Of a stretch of 64,000 nucleotides of DNA, positions 24,744 through 33,820 are shown one piece after another. Within the stretch, counting starts at the first letter, position 1; each line of letters opens with the position of its first letter. Both the position numbers and the translations under genes were made by a program. Origin of the DNA: an uncultured Oscillospiraceae bacterium (GTDB taxonomy: Bacteria > Bacillota > Clostridia > Oscillospirales > Oscillospiraceae); contig CAKTOH010000009.1 in assembly GCA_934589705.1 (NCBI GenBank), positions 8,754 through 72,753 of the forward strand, read 5' to 3'. The notes below the pieces were generated by a model. That model was not told the DNA's origin and did no database searches. It worked only from the letters and a program-made list of their open reading frames with translations.

Positions 24744-25517
24744 TCAGGCAAACAGTTCCTCCAGAGTGCCGAAGCGGTAGCCCATGGCCTTCCACTTGTC
24801 AATCAGCTCCCCCAGAATTTCGGCGTTGGTTTTGGAGGTGGAGTGAAGCAGCACCACCGCGCCGTTATGGGTTCTGGGCAGAAGCTTGGCAAAGGCCGTC
24901 TCCTTGGTGGGCTGGGCGTCGTTGTTCCAATCCACATAGGCAAGGCTCCAGAATACGGTTTGATACCCCAATTCCTGAGCCATTTTTAAGTTTTCCTCGC
25001 TGTAAATGCCCTGGGGCGGCCGGTAGAATTTGGGAAGCTCCTGGCCGACGGTTTCTTTGTAAAGTGCTTCCAGGTCGGTCAGCTCCTTGGAAAAGGTTGC
25101 CTTGTCGGAGAGCTTACTCATGTCGTAGTGGTGCATGGTGTGGTTGCCTACGGTGTGACCCTCGGCGACCATCCTGCGCACCAGGTCCGGGCTTCGCCGG
25201 ATATAATTTCCCACCAGGAAGAAGGCGGCGGGAACCTGCTTCTCTTTCAGGGTGTCCAGAATTTTGGCGGTGCAGCCGTTTTCGTACCCGGCGTCAAAGG
25301 TCAGGTACAGCACCTTTTCGCCTACGTCGCCAATATACGCCGCCTGATACTGACGCAGCTGATCCTTCCCGGCGTTGCCGATGGGCGGCGCGCCCTCCTG
25401 ACGGAAGCTCAGCCCCCAGGAGCCGGTGGTCAGGGCGCTGGAAGCAAACACGCTGACGCTCACCGCCAGGGCAATGACAACGGCGATGAGCAGGATCAGC
25501 AGATCCCGTTTTTTCAT
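24744..25517 (-). CDS. pdaA: PdaA-like polysaccharide (peptidoglycan) deacetylase
   Basis: This 257-residue protein has an N-terminal membrane anchor or signal (LLILLIAVVIALAVSVSVF, residues 6-24) and a NodB deacetylase domain: LTFDAGYENG (about 72-81, metal Asp), GHTVGNHTMHH (about 118-128, metal histidines), FYRPPQGIYS (about 163-172) and a late VVLLHST. The TFDxGYENG form is typical of PdaA, which deacetylates N-acetylmuramate on the way to muramic delta-lactam in spore cortex. This suggests the host can form spores or has kept the gene. The start at 25517 has an AGGAGGG site. Confidence 0.82.
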   Translation of the reverse strand: MKKRDLLILLIAVVIALAVSVSVFASSALTTGSWGLSFRQEGAPPIGNAGKDQLRQYQAAYIGDVGEKVLYLTFDAGYENGCTAKILDTLKEKQVPAAFFLVGNYIRRSPDLVRRMVAEGHTVGNHTMHHYDMSKLSDKATFSKELTDLEALYKETVGQELPKFYRPPQGIYSEENLKMAQELGYQTVFWSLAYVDWNNDAQPTKETAFAKLLPRTHNGAVVLLHSTSKTNAEILGELIDKWKAMGYRFGTLEELFA

Positions 25518-25618
25518 ACCATCCCTCCTGAAGACAGGGTATGTGCCGCCGGAGGGAATATGCCTCTTCCCCTTTGTTCCCGGGTGTGGTACAATAAAAA
25601 ATCCAGGAGGTGGGCACA

Positions 25619-26251
25619 ATGAGAGAATGCGTGATTTTCTGCGCGGCGGATTTTGCTGGACTGGCCAGACCCATAGCAGAGGGAACGCTGGTCATCGCGG
25701 CGGACGGGGGTCTGCGGCATACCCAGGCTCTGGGGCTCCACCCGGATGTGGTGCTGGGGGACTTTGATTCCCTGGGCTATACCCCCCAGGGAGCCAACGT
25801 GTTCCCGGTGGAGAAGGACGATACCGATTCCATGCTGGCCGTCCGGCTGGGGCTGAAAGAGGGCTGCACGGAGTTTTTGCTCTACGGCAGCCTGGACGGC
25901 CCCCGGCTTGACCACACGGTGGCGAATTTCCAAACCCTGCAATATCTGGCAGACCGTGGGGCAACCGGGTATCTGGCAGGCAATACCACCCTGGTTACGG
26001 TGGTGAAAAACGGAAAAATCGCCTTCCCCGCCGGAAGCGAGGGAACCATTTCCGTCTTCTGCATGGGCTCTGACGCCCGGGGCGTTACCGAGCGGGGACT
26101 GTTCTACAAGCTGGAAAACGGGACGCTGACCAGCGGCTTTCCTCTGGGGGTGAGCAACCACTTTACCGGGGAGAACGCGGAAATTGAAGTGAAAGACGGC
26201 AGTCTTCTGGTGCTCTGGGAGCGAAAGTGCGGCTTCCCCACCCGAAATTGA
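25619..26251 (+). CDS. thiN: Thiamine pyrophosphokinase
   Basis: The 210-residue protein carries the TPK signatures: LVIAADGGLRH (about 27-37), LGDFDSLGY (about 48-56), EKDDTDSMLAV (about 67-77) and YGSLDGPRLDHTVANFQTL (about 92-110). It makes thiamine diphosphate from thiamine and ATP, the cofactor of the transketolase encoded at 36081-37875. The ATG at 25619 follows AGGAGGTG. The usual Clostridia neighbours (rsgA, rpe) are not in front of it here; a MocR-type regulator follows after 8 bases, so the pair may be co-transcribed. Confidence 0.92.
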   Translation: MRECVIFCAADFAGLARPIAEGTLVIAADGGLRHTQALGLHPDVVLGDFDSLGYTPQGANVFPVEKDDTDSMLAVRLGLKEGCTEFLLYGSLDGPRLDHTVANFQTLQYLADRGATGYLAGNTTLVTVVKNGKIAFPAGSEGTISVFCMGSDARGVTERGLFYKLENGTLTSGFPLGVSNHFTGENAEIEVKDGSLLVLWERKCGFPTRN

Positions 26252-26259
26252 GGCATGTT

Positions 26260-27630
26260 ATGGTAACCTATGAACTGAAAAAAGCCCCGGGCGTGCCCCT
26301 GTACGAGGCTCTGTACCGGTGCCTCCGGGAGGATATCCTCACCGGGAAGCTGGCACCCGGGGAAAAGCTGCCCTCCAAGCGAGCTCTGGCGCAGAATCTG
26401 GAGGTCAGCAAAATCACCGTGGAGACCGCCTATAATCAGCTTCTCTCCGAGGGCTACCTGTATGCCCGGGAGAAGGTGGGCTACTTTGTGGAACAGGTGG
26501 AGCGGCGACCCCGGGAGGTATCCTCGGAACCGGCGGCTCCGGCGCAGTGCAGCCCCAATTGGCTGCTGGATCTGACGGAAAACGGCACTGAGGGCTTCCC
26601 CTTTTCCGTGTGGATGAAGCTTCAGCGGGAGGTGATGCTGGACTACGGTCAGACCCTTCTGCGCCCCCTGCCCAACCGGGGAATTCCGGAGCTGCGCCGA
26701 GCCATCGCCCGGCACTTAGGGCAGTTCCGGGGGATGCGGGTTGACCCGGAGAATATCATCCTGGGCGCGGGAACGGATTTTCTCTACAATCTGCTGATTC
26801 AGCTGTTGGGTCGGGAGAAAATCTACGCCGTGGAGGAGCCGGGCTACGGCAAAATCCGGAAAATCTACGCCGCCGGCGGTGTCCGGTGCGTCAGCGCCTA
26901 TCTGGACAGCCTGGGGGTGATTCCGGAGAGCCTGGAGCAGGCTCAGGTGCTCCACTGCTCCCCTTCCCATCACTACCCCACGGGGCTGGTGACTCCGGTG
27001 AACCGGCGGCTGGAGCTGCTTGACTGGGCCGGGACGGACAAGTGGATCATCGAGGACGACTACGACTCGGAATTCCGGTTCGATGCCCATCCGGTGCCTG
27101 CCATGCAGGCTTTGGACGGCCGGGGGCGGGTGATCTACATGAACACCTTCACCAAAACCTTGGCTCCCTCCATCCGTATCAGCTACATGGTGCTGCCCGG
27201 AGAGCTGATGCGTGTCTTTCAGAAGCGGCTGGGGTTTTACAGCTGCACCGTGCCCTCCTTCGAGCAGTATACCCTGGCGCGGTTTCTCGACCGGGGATAT
27301 TTTGAAAAGCACATCAACCGGATGCGAAAATCCTACAAAAGCCGCCGAAACACGGTAATTTCCCTGCTCAGGCACTGCGCCTTTTCGGAGAAACTCACCA
27401 TTTTGGAGCAGGACGCGGGGCTGCATTTCCTTCTGCGGGTGGATACGCCCCTGTCCGACGGTGAGCTGACTGCCCGGCTGGCCCAGGCGGGGATCCGGGC
27501 ACAGGCCCTAAGCGAATTTTATCAGGAGGGCACAGCCCAGCAGGGGTATCTGGTGGTCAACTACGCCGGCATTCAGGAGGAAGACCTGAGAAAGGCGTTG
27601 AAGGCCATAGAGGAGCGGATGGAGCCCTGA
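26260..27630 (+). CDS. MocR-family (GntR/aminotransferase fusion) transcriptional regulator
   Basis: This 456-residue protein has a GntR winged helix (about 10-78: LYEALYRCLREDILTGKLAPGEKLPSKR-type region) joined to a fold-type I aminotransferase domain (about 100-450), with the conserved SPSHHYPTG (about 237-245), IEDDYDSEFRF and the PLP lysine in NTFTKTLAPSIR. MocR proteins use PLP as an effector or act on amino acids; PdxR and GabR are known examples. It follows thiN closely. No vitamin B6 or GABA gene is adjacent, so its target is unknown. The ribosome site (TTGAGG) is modest. Confidence 0.93.
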   Translation: MVTYELKKAPGVPLYEALYRCLREDILTGKLAPGEKLPSKRALAQNLEVSKITVETAYNQLLSEGYLYAREKVGYFVEQVERRPREVSSEPAAPAQCSPNWLLDLTENGTEGFPFSVWMKLQREVMLDYGQTLLRPLPNRGIPELRRAIARHLGQFRGMRVDPENIILGAGTDFLYNLLIQLLGREKIYAVEEPGYGKIRKIYAAGGVRCVSAYLDSLGVIPESLEQAQVLHCSPSHHYPTGLVTPVNRRLELLDWAGTDKWIIEDDYDSEFRFDAHPVPAMQALDGRGRVIYMNTFTKTLAPSIRISYMVLPGELMRVFQKRLGFYSCTVPSFEQYTLARFLDRGYFEKHINRMRKSYKSRRNTVISLLRHCAFSEKLTILEQDAGLHFLLRVDTPLSDGELTARLAQAGIRAQALSEFYQEGTAQQGYLVVNYAGIQEEDLRKALKAIEERMEP

Positions 27631-27644
27631 ACAGATTCTCCCCC

Positions 27645-27673
27645 TTGCCTTTTTTCGGCGAAACAGGTATAAT
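27645..27673 (+). promoter_or_regulatory. Predicted promoter of the ADP-ribosylglycohydrolase-like gene
   Basis: TTGCCT (27645-27650) and a perfect TATAAT (27668-27673) are 17 bases apart, 32 bases upstream of the ATG. Confidence 0.65.
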
Positions 27674-27705
27674 AGAAGAAAAAACCGGGGAAAGGGGGAA
27701 AAAGC

Positions 27706-28809
27706 ATGGCTGCAAGTCGGCAATCGGCCTATCGGGGCTGTTTACTGGGTCTGGCGGTGGGGGATGCCATGGGCTATACCGTGGACAACCGAAGCTGGCA
27801 GGAAATCCGGGAAGACTACGGCCCCAACGGACTTCTTGGCTATGACCTGGTCAACGGCTATGCGGACGTGACCTCCTATACCCAGTTGGCGGCCTTTACC
27901 TGCAACGGCCTGCTCTTCGGCATGACCCGGGGGCAGCTCAGCGGGAAAATGGCTCCCTACATCAAGTATATCGAAATGAGCAGCCGGGAATGGGCGGCCT
28001 CCCAGCGTTCCTGGGGGCGGCCGAAAAGCTGCTACTGCTGGCTGCTGCGCCGCCAGGAGCTGTGCCGCCGGCACTGCATGGACACCCGGATGCTGGACAC
28101 CCTGAGCCGGGAAGCCCCCAATTCCCTGGAAAGCCCGGTGAATAACTTCTCCGACCCGGCGGGGCTGACCGCCGCCATCGGCGTGGGACTGTTTTACCAC
28201 AAGGATCGGATGGACTGGCGGGAAATGGCCCGGCTGGGAGCGGAGGCGGTAGCCCTGACCCACGGAAGCCCTACGGCATTCCTGACGGGCACGGTGCTGA
28301 CTCACATCATTAGCCTCCTGATTCGCCACCCCGGCGCGCCGCTGAAAAAGGTGTTTCTGGCCGCGGTGGATGCCATGAAGGATCAGTTCGGCCACCAGTA
28401 TTCCCAGGCCTTTGACATTGCCACCCTGGTGCGCCATGCGGTGACCTACGCCTCCGCGCCGGATATCCGGCCGGTGGAGGTGATGGAGCAGCTGAAATGC
28501 GAAAACGCGGCCCAGGTGCTGGCGGGAGCCGTGTATACCTGCCTGATTGCGGAGAACGATTTCGACCGAGCCATGATCGTGGCGGTGAATCACTCCGGGC
28601 GCAGCGCGGCGGTGGGGGCTCTGGTGGGAGCCATCCTGGGTCTGCGGCTGGGCGAAGAGGCTCTGCCGGAATTTTATATCGAGTGCCTGGAACCGGCGGA
28701 CACCCTTCGGGAGCTGGCGGACGATATGGACACCGGCTGCCCCATGGTTCAGGGAAACAAGCTGTTCGATTTGGACTGGGATTATAAATACCGCAGCGGC
28801 GGGCAATAA
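27706..28809 (+). CDS. ADP-ribosylglycohydrolase-family protein with altered metal site
   Basis: The 367-residue protein starts SAYRGCLLGLAVGDAMGYT, the ADP-ribosylglycohydrolase N-terminus (GxxxGxAxGDAxG), and keeps the helical layout of the family. Both di-metal motifs are changed. The TDDT/DDTQ segment reads VTSYTQLA (about 64-71), and the late GGDTDT segment reads NHSGRSAAVGA (about 295-305). Without these aspartates and threonines, classical magnesium-dependent hydrolysis is doubtful, so the protein may bind rather than cut ADP-ribosyl groups, or have another function. It is single, with its own promoter and terminator. Confidence 0.85.
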   Translation: MAASRQSAYRGCLLGLAVGDAMGYTVDNRSWQEIREDYGPNGLLGYDLVNGYADVTSYTQLAAFTCNGLLFGMTRGQLSGKMAPYIKYIEMSSREWAASQRSWGRPKSCYCWLLRRQELCRRHCMDTRMLDTLSREAPNSLESPVNNFSDPAGLTAAIGVGLFYHKDRMDWREMARLGAEAVALTHGSPTAFLTGTVLTHIISLLIRHPGAPLKKVFLAAVDAMKDQFGHQYSQAFDIATLVRHAVTYASAPDIRPVEVMEQLKCENAAQVLAGAVYTCLIAENDFDRAMIVAVNHSGRSAAVGALVGAILGLRLGEEALPEFYIECLEPADTLRELADDMDTGCPMVQGNKLFDLDWDYKYRSGGQ

Positions 28810-28818
28810 TACAAAAGC

Positions 28819-28850
28819 AGTGCCGAACCCAGCCGGGTTCGGCACTTTTT
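28819..28850 (+). terminator. Rho-independent terminator
   Basis: Perfect 12-bp stem AGTGCCGAACCC / GGGTTCGGCACT followed by TTTTT, 9 bases after the stop at 28809. Confidence 0.92.
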
Positions 28851-28859
28851 CAAATTGAT

Positions 28860-29122
28860 TTGGTGCAGGAGCACCCAGAGGCTCCCTTGTGTAAAGGGAG
28901 CTGGCAAAAATCTTTGATTTTTGACTGAGGGATTGTCAAAATAAGAGAGTTCTGATCCCCTCAGTCATGGCCTTGCGGGAGACGGCCATGACAGCTCCCC
29001 TTGATCAGCAAGGGGAGCCTTTGCCCTCATCCGTCACGGCTTTGCCGTGCCACCTGTACATTGCGGTATGACTGCCACTGGCAGTCATTGTTATTTTAGA
29101 TTCGCTGCGCGGAGCACCACCC
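28860..29122. repeat. Composite hairpin repeat, copy R1
   Basis: Fills the 358-base gap before the PBP2 stop. Module 1 (28860-29019): outer GGCTCCCTT / AAGGGGAGCC ends, a variable hairpin (CAAAAATC / GATTTTTG), the constant GACTGAGGGATTGTC core, and a constant TCATGGCC / GGCCATGA stem. Module 2 (29020-29122): CCTCATCCGTC, a CACGGC / GCCGTG hairpin, the stem ATGACTGCC / GGCAGTCAT (29068-29088), then TTCGCTGCGCGGAGCACCACC. Related copies lie at 44018-44233, 48115-48290 and 57278-57446. Confidence 0.8.
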
Positions 29123-29167
29123 CGCAGGGAAGGCTTTGGGTGTGCATTGTCCACGGCGACACGCCGG

Positions 29168-31333
29168 TTAACCGGCTTGGTTTTCAAAGGCGGTGACTTC
29201 GCTGGCCGCGTCCATTTCGTAGTAGCTCAGCAGAATCTGCTCGGCAACGGGAGCCAGCCAGGAACCGTGAGCCACCTTCTCGCCGTACAGGGCGATGGCG
29301 ATGTCCGGGGCGGCGGCGTCCTTTTTCTGGGCAAAGCAGATGAACGCGCCATGGTCGGAACCCAGGGAGGCGTGCTGGGCGGTGCCGGTCTTGGCGTAGA
29401 CCAGAACCTCGTCCTTCAGAGGCCACACGCCGTCGCCCTCGCCGTAGAGATCCTTGGGGCCGCCGAAGTAGGCGGTAGCGGTGCCGCCCATCTGGGTGAT
29501 AACCTTGCGCATACCCGTCCAGTAGCTCTCGATGGTGGTGGAGGCCATTTCCAGACGGTTGGCAATCTCCGGCTGATTCTCCTTGATCAGAGTCCGGTAA
29601 TCCGAGGACACCACCCGGCTCAGGAAGGTGGCCTTCATCCGGGTGCCCTTGTTGGCAAGGGTGGAGGCGTAGACGCACAGCTGCAGGGGGGTGAACCGAT
29701 ATTCGCCCTGGCCGATGGCGCCCAGAACACGGTCGCCTGCGGAGAAGTTGCCGTTAACGCCGGAGCCGTAGACCTTTCGCTTGACCTCGGAGGTGTTCAG
29801 ACGGCCGGTCTTTTCCACCAGCTCAATGCCGGTGGGCACGCCCAGACCCAGATCCTTACAGGTCTCGGACATGTTTTCCTCGTTGTTCAGGTCGCCCAGA
29901 ACGTAGAAGAAGTAGTTGCAGGAATAGCACAGAGCGTCGGTGGCGTCGATGCCGCCGGGGCTGCCGTCATATGCGGTATGGACGAAGTGGCCGGAGGTCC
30001 AGGCCAGGCAGGTAGGGGCGAAGCCTTCGTACTTGGTGAATACGCCCTTATCCTCGATCCGGGTGCCGTAGGGGTGAATGAACTCGCCACTCTTGTTCCG
30101 GTGCTCCATGGCGGAGATCAGGGTGCACATTTTGAAGGAGGAGCCGGGAGGATACTCGGCGCCGAAGGCCCGGTTGAAGAAGGGCTTCAGAGGATCGGCC
30201 TCGATGTCCGCCCAGTCCTCGTACATGGTGGCAAGGTTAAAGGTGGGGTAGCTGGCGCAGGCCAGAATCTTGCCGGTCTGGCACTCCATGACGACGACGG
30301 CGGCGCCTTCCGCGTCCAGACCCTCGCCGGCGGTGGAGGTGTTCTGCTCCGGATCCTTGATTTTGGCCATGACGCTGTCCAGAGCCTTCTCCGCCACCTC
30401 CTGAATCTTGATGTCGATGGTGGTCTCCACGCTGTTTCCGGCCACAGGCTCCTTGGTGTAGTAGGATTTTGTGGTAGCGCCGTCCTTGTTGACTTCGTCA
30501 TAGCGGGTGCCGTCAATGCCGTGGAGGTACTCCTCGAAGGCCAGCTCAAAGCCGGTCTGACCGACTTTCGCGTCCATGGAGTAGCCCTGATCCTGATACT
30601 CCTCCCACTGGCTGTCGTTCATGCCGCCAAGATAGCCCAGGATATGGGCGGCGTACTTGGTGTGGTATTCCCGGACGGTGGAGGCCTCAACGTTCAGACC
30701 CGGAGTATTCAGCTCCAGAATGGCGGACAGCTGCTGGTCGGTGACGTCCTCCAGGAAGGTGTAGGTAGGCAGCTTGGTGATACCGCGCAGGTCAAATTCG
30801 TATCGGAAGCCGATGACCGCCCGGGCGTCCTCATCGGACCAGCTGGTGGGAATGGCGTAGCGTTCACGCATCTTCTCCACCAGAAGGGGGGCAGTGATGT
30901 CCGAGTCCAGAACCCGGTCTACCATGAACAGCTGGAAGTAGTTCTGCCAGGTGGTGGTGAAATCCGTCAGAGTATAGACGAAGGGACGGCTGGTGGACAC
31001 GGGGAAGTGGTCGGAGTAGGTAATGCCCAGCTCCCGGCACTTCTGCACCAGGGTGTAAAGAGCCTGGTTGCAGTTGGGGTTGGACTTGGTGACGTAGTGG
31101 TTGAACACCAGGTTGTAGGAAGCCCGGTTGCCCACCAGCACGTTGCCGTTGCGGTCGAGAATATCGCCCCGGGCGGCACGGACGGTGGTGATGGTACTGT
31201 AAACCTGGGTATTGTCGGTGTTGCCTTTGGTATCAATAATCTGAAGCTTGTAGAGCCTGAAAGAGTAAAGAAGCAGGATAAACGCAAACAATCCCAGAAA
31301 CATACCAGCACGGAAGCGGCTTATTCTTTCCAT
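29168..31333 (-). CDS. mrdA: Penicillin-binding protein 2 (elongation-specific transpeptidase)
   Basis: The 721-residue class B PBP has one N-terminal membrane helix (about 10-27), a dimerisation region with RGDILDRNG (about 55-63) and a C-terminal transpeptidase domain. The active-site motifs are SxxK at Ser398 (GSSFK), SxN (SCN, in ALCYSCNYFF) and KTG at Lys648 (AKTGTAQ). It cross-links peptidoglycan along the side wall with MreC/MreD and RodA. It is the last gene of the maf-mreC-mreD operon, overlapping mreD by 13 bases. mreB and rodA are not in the window. Confidence 0.93.
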   Translation of the reverse strand: MERISRFRAGMFLGLFAFILLLYSFRLYKLQIIDTKGNTDNTQVYSTITTVRAARGDILDRNGNVLVGNRASYNLVFNHYVTKSNPNCNQALYTLVQKCRELGITYSDHFPVSTSRPFVYTLTDFTTTWQNYFQLFMVDRVLDSDITAPLLVEKMRERYAIPTSWSDEDARAVIGFRYEFDLRGITKLPTYTFLEDVTDQQLSAILELNTPGLNVEASTVREYHTKYAAHILGYLGGMNDSQWEEYQDQGYSMDAKVGQTGFELAFEEYLHGIDGTRYDEVNKDGATTKSYYTKEPVAGNSVETTIDIKIQEVAEKALDSVMAKIKDPEQNTSTAGEGLDAEGAAVVVMECQTGKILACASYPTFNLATMYEDWADIEADPLKPFFNRAFGAEYPPGSSFKMCTLISAMEHRNKSGEFIHPYGTRIEDKGVFTKYEGFAPTCLAWTSGHFVHTAYDGSPGGIDATDALCYSCNYFFYVLGDLNNEENMSETCKDLGLGVPTGIELVEKTGRLNTSEVKRKVYGSGVNGNFSAGDRVLGAIGQGEYRFTPLQLCVYASTLANKGTRMKATFLSRVVSSDYRTLIKENQPEIANRLEMASTTIESYWTGMRKVITQMGGTATAYFGGPKDLYGEGDGVWPLKDEVLVYAKTGTAQHASLGSDHGAFICFAQKKDAAAPDIAIALYGEKVAHGSWLAPVAEQILLSYYEMDAASEVTAFENQAG

Positions 31334-31977
31334 GTATTACCTCCAATGAGACCGGTTTTGTTGATCAGGGAATAAAGGGGAATCATAATCAGACAGGTGT
31401 ACAGACAGGTGAGCAGGAAGTACCGGAGCCGTCCCCAGTAGGTCAGACCCATGAGAAGGCCTGTGACGAACAGCCCCAGCTCATAGCACACAAGGGCCAG
31501 CATGGCGCTGATGGTCAGGCTGCCCCGGCTCCGGTGCCAGTACATCTGCCGAATCATGGTAACGAAGATGCCGAAGACGGACATCAGGCCGATGCAGTAG
31601 GGGCCGGGAGCGGTGCCGGAAAAATAGTAGAGGACGGAAGCGATCAGCACGAAGAGGCTTCCCACATCCGTGCCCTCGGTGACGGTGATGAGCAGAATGG
31701 CTGCTACCGGCAGATCGGTGGTAGCGCCGAGGAGGGGCAGACGGCACATCACCGTGTCCTGAATGACGAGACACAGCACGATGATGACCACATACAGCAC
31801 CCACTTGGTCAGCCGGAGCTGCTGCTGCTGGGTCAGCTTCCGGGTTTTGAACAGGGTGGCGGTGGTGGCATCGGGCTTGAATTCGTTTGCTTTTTGCCTT
31901 TTATGCCGGCGGAACAGGTCGGTCAGACTGCGCTGCCGGGGCCGCCGGGAGGACTTGCGCTTTTTCTTTTCAGCCAT
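31321..31977 (-). CDS. mreD: Rod shape-determining protein MreD
   Basis: This 218-residue protein has a very basic cytoplasmic N-terminus (about 1-55, KKKRKSSRRPRQR), longer than in many MreD proteins, then five to six hydrophobic helices (from WVLYVVIIVLCLVIQDTV at about 59 onward). It lies between mreC and PBP2, as MreD typically does, and the hydropathy profile fits. It links MreC to the elongation machinery in the membrane. Start: AGGGAAC-type site; other Met codons are inside the basic tail. MreD sequences are poorly conserved, so the operon position is the main evidence. Confidence 0.85.
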   Translation of the reverse strand: MAEKKKRKSSRRPRQRSLTDLFRRHKRQKANEFKPDATTATLFKTRKLTQQQQLRLTKWVLYVVIIVLCLVIQDTVMCRLPLLGATTDLPVAAILLITVTEGTDVGSLFVLIASVLYYFSGTAPGPYCIGLMSVFGIFVTMIRQMYWHRSRGSLTISAMLALVCYELGLFVTGLLMGLTYWGRLRYFLLTCLYTCLIMIPLYSLINKTGLIGGNTWKE

Positions 31978-31989
31978 GGGCGTTCCCTC

Positions 31990-32931
31990 TTAGCCGAAGC
32001 CACCGTCGGGAGAGGTCTCCGTCTGGGCGGTGGGCTCGGTGGCGGCAGTGGTTTCACCGGTGGCGCCGGAAGAAGCGGTAGAAGTGCCGGAGGAGGCCAC
32101 GGCCTCGGTGGTGTACTCGGTGATGATGAACACCTGCTCCAGGGAGTTGACTTCCGCGGCGGGATCCAGCAGGGCGTACTTGGCGATGCCCGTTTCCTCA
32201 AAGCCGGCATCCACGATGTTGCCCATAATCAGCCCCCGGGGGTACACGGTGGAGCCGGAGGTCACCACCTGCTCCTTGTTCCGGATGATGGCGGCGGAGG
32301 GCAGGTAGTTCATTTGCAGCAGGGTCTGGTGGCCGTTGATGTAGCCGCCCTTGACCATGCCGTTGTAGCCGGAGGAGGCAATGGTGCCGGAAATTTCCAG
32401 GGTAGAGTCCAGAATGGTGGTAACTACCGCGTAGTTCAGACCCACTTCCGTGACCAGGCCTACCACTTCGCCGTTTTCCGTAATGGCGCACATGTTCACC
32501 TGAATGCCGGAGTTGGTGCCCCGGTTGATGGTCAGGGTATTCTCCCAGTCCGAGGAGCTCCAGCCGATGATGTAGGCATCCACCAGCTTGTAGTCCTCGT
32601 GGGTTTCCAGAAGATCCAAGCCCTTGCGCAGACGCTGGTTTTCACGGGAGACGGATTCGGCCTGCCGGGCGGTGTCTTCCATTTCCGAAAGCTGCTTTTT
32701 CAGCACCTCGTTTTCCGCGGCCAGTGCCTCATAGCGGAACATATAACCGTAGTACTTCTGCGCCATAGAGGTCAGGGCGGTGGAAGCGGCACGGAAGGGA
32801 GCCAGCGCACCCTTCACTGCCAAGTCCACCACCGAGGTGTTGGAAACGCCGCTGGCAATGGCCAGAGCGATGGACAGCAGGATGGCAAGCACCACGAGCA
32901 CCTTTACCTTGGTGCTGAAGAGATTTCTCAT
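31990..32931 (-). CDS. mreC: Rod shape-determining protein MreC
   Basis: The 313-residue protein starts MRNLFSTKVKVLVVLAILLSI (membrane helix about 10-28), then a coiled coil (about 60-105, EALAAENEVLKKQLSEMEDT-type) and the beta-rich MreC core with DAYIIGWSSSDWENTLTINRG, then VVGLVTEVG and YPRGLIMGNI (about 240-250). The C-terminal tail is Thr/Glu/Ala-rich. It scaffolds PBP2 outside the membrane. Its start overlaps the maf stop by 4 bases. Confidence 0.92.
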   Translation of the reverse strand: MRNLFSTKVKVLVVLAILLSIALAIASGVSNTSVVDLAVKGALAPFRAASTALTSMAQKYYGYMFRYEALAAENEVLKKQLSEMEDTARQAESVSRENQRLRKGLDLLETHEDYKLVDAYIIGWSSSDWENTLTINRGTNSGIQVNMCAITENGEVVGLVTEVGLNYAVVTTILDSTLEISGTIASSGYNGMVKGGYINGHQTLLQMNYLPSAAIIRNKEQVVTSGSTVYPRGLIMGNIVDAGFEETGIAKYALLDPAAEVNSLEQVFIITEYTTEAVASSGTSTASSGATGETTAATEPTAQTETSPDGGFG

Positions 32932-33503
32932 TGCGTATCCTCCATGATTTCCGGGGCGATTTTCCGCAGCACCTGACCCAGGCGGCAGACGGGCAGCCCC
33001 ATAACGTTATAATAATCGCCTACCATTCGCTCGCAGAACAGAGCGGCTCCGCCCTGAATGCCGTAGGCACCGGCTTTGTCCATAGGCTCGCCGGTGGCGA
33101 TGTAGCGGTCGATTTCTTTTCGGGAGAGGGGACGGAAGTGCAGATCGGTGACTTCGGTGAAAGTCTCGGCAATGCTCCCCCGAAGCACGGTGCAGCCGGT
33201 CATCACCTGATGATCCCGGCCGGAAAGCAGGGTGAGCATTTCTCTGGCTTCCTCGGTTGAATGGGGCTTTCCCAGCACCTTTCCTTCGCAGACCACAATG
33301 GTGTCCGCGGCGATGACCAGATCGTCCTTTTCCCGGGGAACGGCCAGCGCCTTCTCCCGGCTGAGCCGGGCCACCTCGTCAAAGGCAGACCAGGCAGGAT
33401 CCATGGTTTCATCGATATCTGCCGGGTGCACGGTGAAGGGAACACCGAAAAGCCCCAGCAGTTCCTTTCTCCGGGGAGACCCGGAGGCTAAAATCAGTCG
33501 CAT
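32928..33503 (-). CDS. maf: Maf-like nucleotide pyrophosphatase
   Basis: This 191-residue protein starts MRLILASGSPRRKELLGLFG, the Maf signature (SxSPRR), and contains DLVIAADTIV (about 66-75), GKVLGKP and YGIQGGAALFCERMVGDYYNVMGLP (split here by position, about 150-174). Maf proteins hydrolyse non-canonical nucleoside triphosphates (dTTP/UTP or modified forms) and often sit at the head of mre operons, as here. The ATG at 33503 follows GGAAGGAATTAT; an ATG 24 bases upstream lacks spacing and conservation. Confidence 0.93.
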   Translation of the reverse strand: MRLILASGSPRRKELLGLFGVPFTVHPADIDETMDPAWSAFDEVARLSREKALAVPREKDDLVIAADTIVVCEGKVLGKPHSTEEAREMLTLLSGRDHQVMTGCTVLRGSIAETFTEVTDLHFRPLSRKEIDRYIATGEPMDKAGAYGIQGGAALFCERMVGDYYNVMGLPVCRLGQVLRKIAPEIMEDTQ

Positions 33504-33520
33504 ATAATTCCTTCCAAGTA

Positions 33521-33820
33521 AATGCAAAATTGTAAATGCAAAATGCAGAATGCAAAATGCAAAATTAGGTTACGGGGAGAATGCGATGGCAGAAGCCCGC
33601 AGGATACGTTGTCATTCCGAACCAGTCCACTTAAGTGGTGTGGGAATCCCCCGGTTAGACGTAAAAACTTCTGGTTTAGGAACGGGACTGTCTGAAAATT
33701 AGGGGGATTGCCACGCCAGTGTGAGCACTGGCTCGCAATGACATGGTTTTCCGACTGCCCCTACGAAATGCCAGAACGCAAGAAACAAATTTTGCATTTT
33801 GCATTTTACATTCTGCATTA
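33521..33820. repeat. 300-bp intergenic element with long terminal inverted repeats
   Basis: The whole maf-U32 gap is filled by an element whose ends are about 40-bp imperfect inverted repeats made of TGCAAAATGCA-type units (left 33521-33566; right 33786-33820, ending on the U32 stop codon). Inside are two facing copies of a hairpin repeat: GTCATTCCGAACCAGT...GTGGGAATCCCCC, and GGGGGATTGCCACGCCAGTG then CACTGGCTCGCAATGACA. No coding frame. It looks like a non-autonomous mobile element. Confidence 0.7.

Noticed and set aside
29147..31375. Long plus-strand frame opposite PBP2
   Set aside because: PBP2 motifs on the minus strand are complete; the antisense translation has no domain features.
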